DNA of 64,000 nt, taken from the NCBI GenBank assembly GCA_963920765.1, contig OY987242.1, positions 12,364,789 through 12,428,788 of the forward strand. Reading direction: 5' to 3'. The position numbers and the translations under genes are program-made. Shown piece after piece: positions 36,301-46,937 of this stretch. Position 1 is the stretch's first letter. Every line of letters starts with the position of its first letter. The notes beneath the pieces were generated by a model, which did no database searches, had not been told where the DNA came from, and worked only from the letters and a program-made list of their open reading frames with translations. This stretch comes from Ulota crispa. Taxonomy: Eukaryota; Streptophyta; Bryopsida; Orthotrichales; Orthotrichaceae.

Positions 36301-36549
36301 GATACATCTGGTGGTGGCTCCCAACGATATAGAAATTGCATGGAAGAGTCTTGGGAGCCATCTGGTGAAAGACATGATTGGGTTGATAAAGAAACAGCTA
36401 TATATTCATGGAGTAATGAGTTTGGAAACACAAAAAATATAAATTTGAAGATGACGTTTGTTTCTGGTCATGGTGTACAAACAGAAAAGAAGATCAGCAT
36501 CCCGATGCATGCAAAACCTCATGTACTTGAATACATTTCAATGCAATAA
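33388..36549 (+). pseudogene. RNase H-like/DDE transposase-like gene, broken by stop codons
   Basis: A single reading frame runs 3,162 bases from 33,388 to a final TAA at 36,547-36,549. Eight in-frame stops interrupt it, at 33,937, 34,000, 34,231, 34,426, 35,206, 35,785, 36,046 and 36,190, but no frameshift does. About 1,050 codons would be encoded. Visible motifs: Cys-rich FSKCFHCWEYKC (about 34,767-34,800), LIIDGMDRN (about 34,939-34,965), DNCT-stop-ENKN (about 35,195-35,220) and VGHTHEDIDQCF (about 35,299-35,335). Together D, D/N-ENKN and GHTHEDID resemble the DUF7869-type RNase H-like transposase-related proteins found in plant and animal genomes; that family assignment is from memory and tentative. 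The stop at 35,206 falls inside the catalytic-like DNC motif, so the copy cannot make a full enzyme. It points outward at the right end of the candidate giant element. Confidence 0.6.
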
Positions 36550-37100
36550 AAGCAAATGGACAACAAACGTTTGCAAAATGATATAGATGTGTATTAGAGC
36601 AGATGATCTATTCACGTAGGATGTAGAGAGTTCTATAGAAAGTTAGTTTGATGTTTTCTGATCATTGTATTACATACTTTTAGTAAAGTGTTCTTTTATT
36701 GCAATGTATGATTGTTCAAGAAACTGGAATACAAGAAATGTAGCCATGGATTTTTAAGTGTTTGAAACCTCAAATGTTAAATATCTTGTATGTTAAAAAG
36801 TACAATAAGAAAAATAGTGACATTCAAAAGCTTCAAATTTTTTTATTTTGCAAATTAATCTTAGCAAATTTTTTATAGAGTAGAAAATATTAACACAACT
36901 TAATTACAAAAAGTGAAAAAAATTCAAGCAAAATAGTGAAATTCTCATGAAATCTAGAATTAACGGTTGTGTATAAACATTTGTTCAAAATCAAATTTTA
37001 CTCTTTTTTTATAAATATTTTGTGTTAATTACATACTTTATACCGACGATGACAAAGTACATGATTATAACTCCAAGTACAACATTTGCAAATTTGGTGT

Positions 37101-37128
37101 TTTTGGTGCCCCTATTTGTAATTTCCCC
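37101..37128. repeat. Right terminal inverted repeat of the candidate giant element
   Basis: The block GGTGCCCCTATTTGTAATTT followed by CCCC is the inverse of the repeat at 15,921-15,943 with one mismatch in 23 bases. TAAACCTTT follows immediately and matches the left flank TAAATCTTT except for one base. It lies about 550 bp beyond the end of the transposase-like frame. Confidence 0.6.
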
Positions 37129-37373
37129 TAAACCTTTCTGTTCAAACATCTGTTGCCTAAGAAAAAGTAACAAACAAAGTTTAACGTACGTAAAAATCAT
37201 TGATCATAATGGTAAGATTCAAAGAAACAATTTATTCACCATCTACCTTGTTTATGGAATTGAAAAGGAACAACTGTGCCCTCCAAGAGCTTCTAAAAAC
37301 CGGAGTTGGCCGAGAATCTCATGGGGAGTGCTAAATATAATCATTTGATTGAGGGCGGTGACATTAAAGAGGT

Positions 37374-37426
37374 CATGACGTAAAGTACTGAAGGTTTCTT
37401 CGATGAGCCAATGACAGAATGACACG
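37374..37426 (+). promoter_or_regulatory. ERSE-like and bZIP-type motifs upstream of the HERP-like gene
   Basis: CCAAT at 37,408-37,412, a 9-base spacer, then ACACG at 37,422-37,426 matches the ER stress element CCAAT-N9-CCACG with one mismatch. A TGACGT core lies at 37,376-37,381 and CGATGA (reverse of TCATCG) at 37,401-37,406. In plants such sites are bound by NF-Y with bZIP28/bZIP60 in the unfolded protein response, which fits a HERP-like gene downstream. Functional use is inferred. Confidence 0.4.
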
Positions 37427-37439
37427 ATAGCCAGAATGA

Positions 37440-39433
37440 CACAGTAAGTTGATGTCCATGTTACACCTGGCTGGGCTTTACACCTCCTTGTGGCATTTTA
37501 GGGTTTCAGGGCATTCTGCGCAATAATCTTGTTATTCAGAAAGAGTTCTTCCGATCTTCAAGTCCGTTGCAGGTACCAATTTGTTGCGTGTTGCCGCTGC
37601 TGCTGACAAACTTGCTGTCGGTATTCGAAATCGTCGAATCCAGCGGGTCAGATTTTTTTTTCCGATTTCGCGATCACTTGATAACTCTGGCGATTGTTTC
37701 ACGGAGTTGTTTAAGTTTACTGGTCGTCACAGCTCTTTAGACTTTTTCATGCCGTTGCTTGAACATCCTCAATGATTTAGGGTTACAAAAATGTCGTTCC
37801 GCAACATGCAATTCGTTTGAGATGTTTTAGGTGACAAGAGTTCACGCAAAGGCAAATATCTTGTAAATAGTCGAATCAATTGTATGAGCCGTGCATGAGC
37901 CGTTTGGAGAGTGCAGATATTTTACTGAACGTTTTCTGTAGGTTTAATTGTCAATCTTTTTGTGAATTTTGGTCAGTATTCGATACAAGAATTCTTAATT
38001 GGCTGTTAGATCTGTTTTCGTGTTGATGCTATAGAGTAGTTTGTGTGTCCAGAATTTATTTATTTACTCGATTAAAGTGCACGCCATACCTGATCTAAAG
38101 CCGTAGTAATTGCAAGGAAGGAGAAATTTTCGAAAACGCACGACGCCATTCTCGATTGGAATCTGCTCAAAGTGGTCGCAAAATTTGGTTTTTGCGGTTT
38201 TTGTTTCTGGAGTTTAATCTCTTCATGAGCTTGGATTTGATACGCCGTGTCATTCTTTTTTACTGCTTTGTTCCTCAGGTTGGCGCCTTCGAAAGTATCA
38301 GTAGCTGGACTTGGGGAGGGTTACTTGTTGTCTGATCATTCTGTTTCTTAGTCTTGTGATTATGCTGTTGACGTTGCTGACACACTTATTTATTTATTTA
38401 TTTATTTATTTATGGTTGTAATTCGTGTTCGGATTATGGGATATTGCGCGTTGTGAAACTTACATAATGAGAAATTTTCAGTCATTTATTTGAATTTAGA
38501 TCATGCGGTTGATGTATGATCCTTTTTATTCAAGTTTAGGACATTGATGTTTTGTGCTTTGCTTCATGACGAATCGCATGAACCTAGACAAGCTTATTTT
38601 GCTTATTCTGACGAGCTTTGTTGATTTAATGTTCTCAACATAAGTTTTCCAAAACCGCAAGGATTAGCGACTTGTACACTGCTTTGTTTCCTATTCAAGC
38701 TGTTCGTTCAGTCGGGGTTCAAATAGTTCAGGTGTAGACAATATAAATATTCGGATATATTGTGTGAATGACGTTGAAATCAGTCTGGTCTCCATCTATC
38801 TTTTCTTACACACACGTGTGCTCACACAATAAAGCTTAGTTGTGTAGTTCCCTTGCCTATGATTGCAGGCGCTGTACCTGTCATTTTGTAAATTATAGTT
38901 TAAATTTTATCTTATTACTGTCTATGGTTGTGAGAGTTTCTGAAAGCAAATTGCACATGTATTAACAACGCACCAGAGATTTGCTGTAGAGAACTTTAGC
39001 ATTATGCAATCTAAGATATGAAACTATCATTGACAGTTGCACTTCCTATACTATGGGGTAGATACTCTTGTCACCTCAGGGTCCACTTGTACAGTTTTGG
39101 CAATCCCGTTTAGAGAGCATATGTAGGAGTTGAAGCTTTTTCAAGTATCTCAGGTTTTAGGAGTTGAGGCTATCCTTAGCCTTGATAACAGATCCATAGT
39201 TCCTACTTCATAGCACTCGCCTTCCTGAGTCTGCAATTCATTTTTCTTGTCTTCCTTGCTTGAAATCCCACCTTTCATATTATGTATCTTTCATAACTCT
39301 CATTTCTTGGTAATGTAGTTCATTGTCCAGTTGCTTGGGTTTGGTTTACTGTTCTTATTGAAGGTTTGTTGATAAAAGGGTTGTTTTGATTGCATCCAGA
39401 CTGTGAGCCTAGGAAAATTAAGCTACAAGAACG
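37440..39433 (+). other. 5' leader region of the HERP-like gene with a long leader intron
   Basis: A good donor CAG/GTACCA near 37,573 suggests a short non-coding first exon (roughly 37,500-37,573) spliced to a second exon that carries the ATG at 39,434; an AG acceptor near 39,401 (GCATCCAG) is plausible. The intron of about 1.8 kb has no supported gene. Leader introns of this kind often raise expression in plants. Confidence 0.4.
38389..38414. repeat. (TTTA)n microsatellite
   Basis: A run of TTTA units interrupts the leader intron of the HERP-like gene. It is a simple sequence repeat with no other feature. Confidence 0.9.
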
Positions 39434-42201
39434 ATGTACGGTAATGACGAGCCTTCTGAAACCCCTCTGGAACCAGGTATGCTCCTTCTGCTTTTGCAGC
39501 AATGACATTTTCATGTAACGCCCGTTTAAGTGCATGTGTAATTAGAGTTAAAGCCAGAGCTGTTTATCTTGATCAGGAGGGGCAAATCAAGCATCCACGC
39601 CCGGGTCTAGTGGTGAAGCTCTTTCTAAGCAAATTTACGACAATCCAGTCTTCGTTGGAAATGCGACAGCTAGCACCTCCCATGACGAACAGCACTCACC
39701 AGATGAAACGGATGGGGAAGCAAGGATAAATTCGGGTCTTGGAGGTCCACCGTACATTCCCTTACAGGTAATGGAGAACTGCAGGCTTCTATCACAAACT
39801 TTACGTAGAACAGCACATCATTTTCCAATCTTCCTCCTATCATGCTAGAGTACCTTGATTATTTAGAGATATAGCAGTTACTAAATTTTCAGTTTTAGTG
39901 CTCACAATTATTACACTCAGTCCGTGTCTTGCAAGCTCACCGGCTTAGTAACATTCCCTGAGCATATATTGGAGGCTCTTTTTACTGCTTTTGCATTTTG
40001 TGTTTCTCTAGATTTGGAACATCTGAATTATTTAAGCATTGGTTGATCAACTTGGAGTGTAAGTCAGCCTGGCGGATAAGATCTGTCTAGTTTGTTGGAT
40101 GCTGCTGGACAGCAACAAGAATTTTTTATCAGTCAATGTCCTGCCATAAATGTTGCTGACTGAGTACATCACGCAGAACGATGCCGGATGGGTTTCATTG
40201 GCGTTCAGCCCCATAATGTCCCCTGGAAATCCTGGGTCATTTGGGATAAGTCCAATTGGAACAGCTGACGGTGGAATGATTCCACAATGTATCCCCATGC
40301 TGGTTCCGGTTCAATTGCTCTACTTTCTGCCTTCGCCTTCATTCAATCAAGCGGGACAGAATGCTGGCATTTACCCATTTTCTACTATGGCTCCTTTGTA
40401 TGGAGTTCCTGAAATGGCAGCAGGGGCACCTGCGGAAGTCAAGTTTCCTATATTTATGTATGTCAAAACTTTGCGATTTTAATTCATTTTACTACTTGTA
40501 TATTCGCTGTTTAATGTATCTTTTCTGTAAGGTGGCATTTTCTCATTGTGTACGGATTACTACGTGCATTCTGCAGCCTTCATATTTCTTTGCGGACCAT
40601 GATATATTATGCATGTCTTTAATATAGGAGTGTACCCATGCTCATGGAAAGAGATCTGCCAAGTGCAACCGCTGGACCGCAAGTGGCTGACGCAAGAAGG
40701 GCTCCGGTGGGTGTTGGAAGGGGAGAAGTTCCTTTAGGGCGAGCTGGGCCGGTACAATTGAATGACGGACCACCTGTTGCCCAAGCAGGAGCACCTGATC
40801 AAAGGCAGGTCGTTCGCAGGTTTGCTCCTCGTCTTGTATAGGATTTCGTTAAGAGTGTAAATCCATGGGGGAATGTGAACATGTTACGGCACATAATTGT
40901 ATGCAGAGCTTTTTGCATTCATTTGGTGGTCAAAATATCTTATATACATTCCTGTTGCCTCTGCTTGACTTCTGAATTTAACCGTAGTGGGTCAATTTCA
41001 TCTAATGTGGATATACTGGTTGTGGTGACACATGCTGTATGTCTCAAGTACTCCATTTTGGGAACTTGAATAATATGAGGACTGGTGAATTTTGTAGGTT
41101 TCAGGTTGATATTCAGCTGGATTTGCTTCTTTTGTTGAAGCTAGCAGTGATTGTTTTTGTATTCAACCAAGACGGATCTAAAGACCGTTTGTTCCTTCTT
41201 CTGGGACTGGCATCTATTATCTACTTGTAAGTTGCTGAGGACCCAGTGCTCTATATATTTCTCTTGAAGTTGGCAAAAATATTTTGGAGTTACAAACTGT
41301 AGAGCTCTTCCTATAATCTTCTGCTAGGGCCTTGGTCGATGAGAGTCTCAAGAAGTAAAAAGTACCACTCTGATTTTGGTGTATCTGAAACCGATCAGGT
41401 ACCAAACCAATTCACTAGCTCCCCTTCTGCGATGGATCACTGAAAGAGCACAACAGTTCATGACACCACATCATGTCCAGGCTCAACCTGACAGGCAGCG
41501 TGCACCAGGTAGTGCAGAATTAGATTTGCATTTGTATGCACTTGGCAATTGGAAAAATGAGTTGCTCGGTTTTTCACGATGCATTATATCTCATCAGATG
41601 GTTTACAGGGTGATGGCTGTCATTATGGTATTTATTAGTGTTTGTAATACATCTAGTCATCGATGCTCTATTTTGGATCATAGTGCTGTTTTTCCACTGC
41701 AGATGGACAAGCGAGGGAAGCTCCAGTTACAGAGGCCGTCAATCCAGCAGCAGAAGAACCAACAGGTACGTTTATTTGGTTGTGATTTCCGTACTGTTGC
41801 ACAATCACCTTTATTTTGAATAGATGGTTTAGAAGATCCTCTTGTGAAGTCGGGGCTAACACGTTACATAGCACTTGCACATGTTTGTTGCTGTTCGTTG
41901 TCAAAGAACACTGAATGTCATATATGGAATGTGTCATCAACGGAGTGTCTAGCTTCTCTAGTCATTACCACATCCGTAGTTCTGTTCTTTAGTATGGTTG
42001 TTAGGCAGGTGCTGACTTCTAACAAATTTTTACTTGTGTGATCGAATTTTGCCAGCTGAAGCTGTTGCAGAAGCCCATGCTCAAAGAGCCAATGCTCGAA
42101 CGACACAAGGTTCCATTTTGGCCTTGGTTAGGGAGGTCCAAATTCTGGTGGTTGGGTTTGTCACATCTTTGCTTCCAGGTTTCCATCCTCACGCTGAGTA
42201 G
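39434..42201 (+). CDS. HERP-like ER membrane protein (ERAD/UPR), 384 residues
   Basis: Exons: 39,434-39,476, 39,577-39,767, 40,177-40,457, 40,628-40,819, 41,098-41,226, 41,399-41,508, 41,703-41,765 and 42,056-42,201; phase is kept and the stop is TAG. Residues 1-235 are Gly/Pro-rich and polar. Two hydrophobic segments follow: IQLDLLLLLKLAVIVFVF (about 240-258) and RLFLLLGLASIIYLYQT (about 264-282), separated by NQDGSKD. The end reads VGFVTSLLPGF. Two close membrane spans plus a terminal SLLPG motif match the architecture of homocysteine-induced ER protein (HERP), which organises the HRD1 ubiquitin ligase for ER-associated degradation. No ubiquitin-like domain is visible at the N-terminus, unlike animal HERPUD1, so function is inferred from the C-terminal half only. 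The ATG chosen is the first in the exon after the leader intron. The ERSE-like motif upstream agrees with ER-stress control. Confidence 0.7.
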
Positions 42202-43846
42202 ACAGAACACCTTGTTTCTTGGATGTGTGAAGTCATGACATCTATATACTTTCTCTGGGGATCAAGCAAACAGAAGAGCGTGGTTGAGCCACTTTGAGCC
42301 TCATGTATTTCAAGAAGACTGAATGCACGAGGAAATGAGTACCTTTGTTTAGATAGATCCAGTACTAGCAGGCTAGTAGGTTTCTAAGCGGTGTCATCTG
42401 AATCGCCTGGAAATGCTGTGGTCAACGTCTCTTGTAATCCTGTTGAAGTTGCTTTGCATCCTTTCTCTTGCGCGGTGTGTCCACACCGAATTCAGAAGGT
42501 TGTGAGCGTGGTCCGGTTTTGTTTAGCTTTTGTACATCCTTAATGCAACATGTAATGCACCTTTCTCTGCTTATTGTAGCGATCAGCACTTTTTAATGGA
42601 AGCTCTCATTCAATATATCGACCTTTTGGAAAGACATATATGTTTATTTTGTTAAGTGTTTGCTTCAGCTCATTATGATTTATTACTGTTGGCAATGAGT
42701 AATGGTAAGGTAAGGAACCCATACTGTATAGCGGGGTTCTTTTATGGTGGGTTGAAAAGTTGCCCAATTACAACGCAAGTTTCATCCAAGCAAACGGGGT
42801 GTAATGAGTGACTTTTATGTTCTGTCACAAATAAAGATGCTTCCATGAGATATCTGACTTTGTCTAAGCATAATTTAGGTTTGTGAATAGTGGCCTCTTC
42901 TACTAAATTTCAAATAATTAATAGCTGCTTAATCAACATTTCAACAATGCATATTTCAGTTTATTACAATTCTCTCAAAAATACAATGAGGTAAGCATAA
43001 AATTAGACATAAAGTCTAATATTATTTACGAACTCATTCATGACGTGCTTCTTATTGTCTTTTTGGAGTGACAATAAGAAAACAAAAGGATTTCCTATTT
43101 AATTATCTTCATTGTGCCAAGATATGTTTATAAAGAAAAAATATTTTACACCTCCAAGAGGTAACTATTTTCCCCATCCATCAATGAAATTAAGTATAAT
43201 GTTTAGCTCGTGTTTCTACTGAAGCATGTCTAAGAACATTATTTTACAATCCCTACATTGCAATCTTATCAACTAAAATGAACTCTATAGCTATAAAAAA
43301 GGAAGTGCCTAGAAAATGCCTTTTTCTTCAAGAACATTATAAATTGATATGTTTGGTGATTGAACTAAGAAAAAGTTGTTCAATAATTGGTGAGGTATTA
43401 GGGCCAGCTCAGACCTAAAGTGGATGTCCTAGTGGACAAAATGCTTTGTCTTGTGTTTTATCCACCTTCATTTGGTGGAGAATCATGTCATCATTGATTT
43501 TGTCCATTTGATGGAAGATTTCACATTAGGAATTAGATGTCCGGCTCACTTATAGTTTTGTTCCCACTTGATATGATTTTGTCTTTGCCTCACATAAAGT
43601 GAATGGGAGTGTTCTCTCTAGTGGATAAAGATTTGGGATCACCTAGTAAGGTAACCCCAAATCTTATTCACCCAAGAGAACTATGTAATATTGACATGAG
43701 TGAGTGATGACATGGTGGTGTGGCGCTAACACACGTTGATGTCCCCTTCACTATGCAATCTCCACTAGACAAAATCCTCTCACTTGCCAATGAGATGTTC
43801 TTAAATCTTGTCCAGTTCCCAATTTGGACCAACCCTCTTGATCTTA
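42202..43846. other. 3' UTR of the HERP-like gene, then intergenic DNA
   Basis: The HERP-like transcript probably ends near 42,550-42,620, just after several AATGCAACATGTAATG-type words. Beyond that no gene is seen. A small inverted pair, AAGATTTGGG (about 43,628) and CCCAAATCTT (about 43,655), could form a short hairpin. Confidence 0.4.
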
Positions 43847-44159
43847 GAGCATCTCCACCCGTCTGGGTTCTTTCAAAGTTTTCCATCTATTTTGGCCAAC
43901 TCCTAAGCCCCTTGATCTCCACCCATGCTCTTCAAAAATGTGGCCTTACACTCCAACATGCCCCCTAAATAAGTAGTTGACCACTTATCAAGGAAAGTAA
44001 AGGATAAAATGCACTAAACTTAAGGTAAATAGTGCATGAATAGTGGCTTGAAGGGCCCTTGCTAGACACTATAGGACAAAGTGTCTTGAGTGAGTTTTGA
44101 GAGGGGCCCCAACACTTTTCATCCACTTTAGCGTGTTGGAGTCACCAATGGAGTTGCTC
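43847..44159. mobile_element. PIF/Harbinger-type MITE with TTA duplication
   Basis: The left end is GAGCATCTCCACC and the right end (read inward) is GAGCAACTCCATTGG, each flanked by TTA (43,844-43,846 and 44,160-44,162). A 3-bp TTA duplication and a GAGCA-CTCCA end fit Tourist-like elements. A further GAGCATCTC sequence starts at 44,163, directly after the right TTA, suggesting a truncated neighbour or nested insertion. Confidence 0.6.
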
Positions 44160-46937
44160 TTAGAGCATCTCTTGCCACCTGCCAAAGAGGGGGTTTCAAA
44201 TATGCCGTTCAGCACCAAAATTGTTCTTGTGAATAAGATTTGTGAAAAATGTGGGCAAGTCAATCCAAGAACAAGCCATGACGACCTCCCGGAGGTTGTC
44301 ATAGTGTATTCACCGGTGAACAAAAACTTGTTCATGACCATTTGTTCATCATTTGTTCATCTTTTTTTTGAGATATATGAAACCCCCTAATGATGCCCTT
44401 GGAAACTAGGTTTGGAGGGGATAGGAGCAGCAAGTAGCTTAACAAGGCGTGAAGTTCCCCTACAATTATGAAGGTTTCAAGGCTTGCACATATGTTATAA
44501 CAAATTGCACTAGTTCATTTGGCTACATAGTGACGTTGCAACGTGAACAATGCTTGGCAGGGAATATGAAAGGGGCTTGGAGAAAGCTTGAATTTAACGT
44601 GCAAGTGGTTGAACGTGAAAGATTTCGCTCTTGCACATGGACAAGTACACTGATGTTGGATACTTGAATAGCAGAAGCCGTCAAGGGTTGTTGAATGCAA
44701 AGGGCTCATTTGACGGGTGACAGGAGATGCCAGTACCTACTAGGCTGGAGAAGGTCCGAGTCATGACCGCGGTCATAGGTAGCGTCGGTAACGTTTATAC
44801 CATGAACATACATTACTGGCACCGTGTTACCGTGAAACCTGCGATGGGAGCAGAATAGCAGATCCTCGGAGAAAGTCGGTAAGGTATCTAACATTCTAAC
44901 AGCAGTGCGAGAGAGATACTAGTTCTGATCGAATTTTCTCTTCGGAATTGTAACCGGCATTTTTTATTTCATGTCACAGATCGTGCGCTTCACGTATTAA
45001 ATAAACAAAATCCGTAGTAGTATCGCTTGTCTGAGGTGGTGTACGGTTTCGCAACGAGGCATCATGTTTGCAGCTCACTTACTGTGAATCACAATCGGAA
45101 GCGAGGGAATTGTACTGGCACTCCGTCCGGCCTCCCGCTCATGCGTTCAGAACTTTAGATGTGCTCCCGACCATGATGTTGCAATGTAGATGAGTGATGA
45201 TGATAGTGTCGTGCCGCTGACATTTAATGCGGTGCTGGAGCATGCCTGGGGGACTGTGAGGACTGAGGACTGAGGTTGGAGCATCAGGTTATGGAGGATG
45301 GAAGTGATGGAGAGGGCATTTGAAGGAGAAGAGACGCTCTAAGCTTAGTGTAGTACCGGCGGAGGCGGATGAAGGAGGTAAGCGGAGAGGAGTAGCGCTC
45401 TTACGGTTTGTCGGAGGAAGGAGACGCGCTGCAAGGACGTAGAAATGTAGGCGGTTCTTGTTGCCGCAGTGTTTTTGCGGAAGGAGCTGATGCGACTGGC
45501 GTTGGCATCTCGATTGAGAGCATGCGTAGACGAAGGAAGGAGTGAGCGGCGCAGTGCCATGGTTGTTCGGGAACGAAAGAGGAAACACGGAGTTTAAGAG
45601 GCGGGATTGGAGTTTGCACCAGGGCGTACTTTCTCGTTTTGGCTTCTTGAGTCCGTTTGCAGGTATTTCCACTTATCTTGGATTTTCGAAGGGGCATTCG
45701 CAAGTAGTAATTAGTCTGAATGAAGGTCAGGCAAGGGTTTCGTGTTGCATTTAGTGAAACAGAGTGTTTCGCATTCGTCTGACGCGTTTTTGTTAACACA
45801 TTACTAATACGTTGTGAGTTTAGAACATAAATCTTTGGCTATCGATGACTTTGTTGAGTAGTCCTCGTACAAGATCCTCCTTGTAGCAGCGAGTCTGCCT
45901 GGCAACGTCTCGAGTTTTGTTCCACCTTGTGCTTGTTGAGTGAATGAGAGTGGTCGATGTTACAAAGGAAGACGAGACTTGACAATGAGAGTCTGTCTAG
46001 TTTCGCACAGAGCCCTTGAAACGCGTATAATTGTGTAATTATTCATTGTCATTGTGGTCGTCTAACTAGATATAACAAATAAGGCTGATCCGAATGGTGT
46101 TTCATCGCATCGGACGAGCAATGTCATTGCTTGTGACTCCATGCATTGCTCGTTAGCTGAATTTGTTTATCGAAGTGATCAAGTTGTGCGTTAGAACTTG
46201 TCCGGTTTAGTGGAAGGTGTAACATTTTGTTGTTCCTGTACAAGGCGTAATTTTGTATTTTGCAATGTCGTTTACGTCGCCTGTTTATTCTAGGTCTTTG
46301 AAGGGAGCCTCTTTATGCATATTTTCTGAAATGACATGCTTGATAACTTACTCGGATGTGATGTTATGACCGATGATGCTTTTGGCTTGTTTTTTTCTCT
46401 GAGTATTTCGTATCCTGGTCTTCGATGAATCTTCTGCCGACAAGACTGTCGTGCGCTTATTTTTGAGATGTCATAGGACACTGGAAATTCTCCAAAAATG
46501 TCTCGCATAGAAGTAAGTGTGATGTCACGTGTCCCGTGCTTATCAACAGCCGGTCACATGGCAGTGTTTGTTGAACATCCAGTATGTGCATTAATTAGTG
46601 GAAGAGAAATGCACTGAACATGGGCTTAGCTTGCTATGTGATGAATCTGTCTTCCTGATTGATAATATATTGGCCTAAGTATGGCATCGGATTGGATACA
46701 GCTATTCAGCGCAAAGGTTCGCAGGTGTTTCAAGAAAGTAGCAGTGTACTTATCGGCATTGAACCTTGAGCAGAGACGTCGCATATCGAGGTGGAGGATT
46801 TGAAAGCACAACCTTCCGAGCTCCATATAAGTGCCAACAGCCACTTTGTAAAGCGCTTACATACGATGCGTCTGAACTAGAATTATTACAAGGGCACATG
46901 TGGCTTGTGAGTCTCTTGGTTGCACACAGCTCTCTTC
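44160..46937. other. Intergenic DNA and probable 5' leader of the BAH/Agenet gene
   Basis: No protein gene is supported. A donor-like site TTTGCAG/GTATTT at about 45,661 could end a non-coding first exon, and an acceptor TTGCACACAG at 46,930 would join it to the exon carrying the ATG at 46,938. Minus-strand frames at 45,289-45,800 lie across this leader and look like chance frames. TTGTTCATG/C repeats three times at 44,329-44,366. Confidence 0.35.

Larger units (their letters stand above)
15921..37128. mobile_element. Candidate giant TIR DNA transposon (about 21.2 kb)
   Basis: The left end reads inward GGGGAAATTACATATAGGGG and continues CAC. The right end, read inward on the other strand, gives GGGGAAATTACAAATAGGGG and continues CAC: 22 of 23 bases agree. 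The flanks are TAAATCTTT (15,912-15,920) and TAAACCTTT (37,129-37,137), a 9-bp duplication with one C/T difference. Near the right end lies a transposase-like gene pointing outward (33,388-36,549). Near the left end an unrecognised gene also points outward (20,760-16,687). The interior is AT-rich and carries smaller elements and gene fragments. A 9-bp duplication is typical of Mutator-like elements, but the transposase-like protein does not obviously carry a MULE signature, so the superfamily is open. The alternative is that the left repeat belongs to a small MITE (15,921-about 16,212) and the right match is a solo copy. Confidence 0.45.

Noticed and set aside
33388..36549. Stop codons as evidence of an alternative genetic code or of U-to-C RNA editing
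   Set aside because: The four host genes in the window use ordinary stop signals and have open frames. U-to-C editing is known in organelles of some plants, not for nuclear transposons. Decay explains the stops more simply.
45289..45799. Minus-strand frames of 127-132 codons
   Set aside because: Two overlapping frames of similar length with Ser/Pro/Arg-rich composition lie over the inferred leader of the plus-strand BAH/Agenet gene. No splice partners or domains were found.
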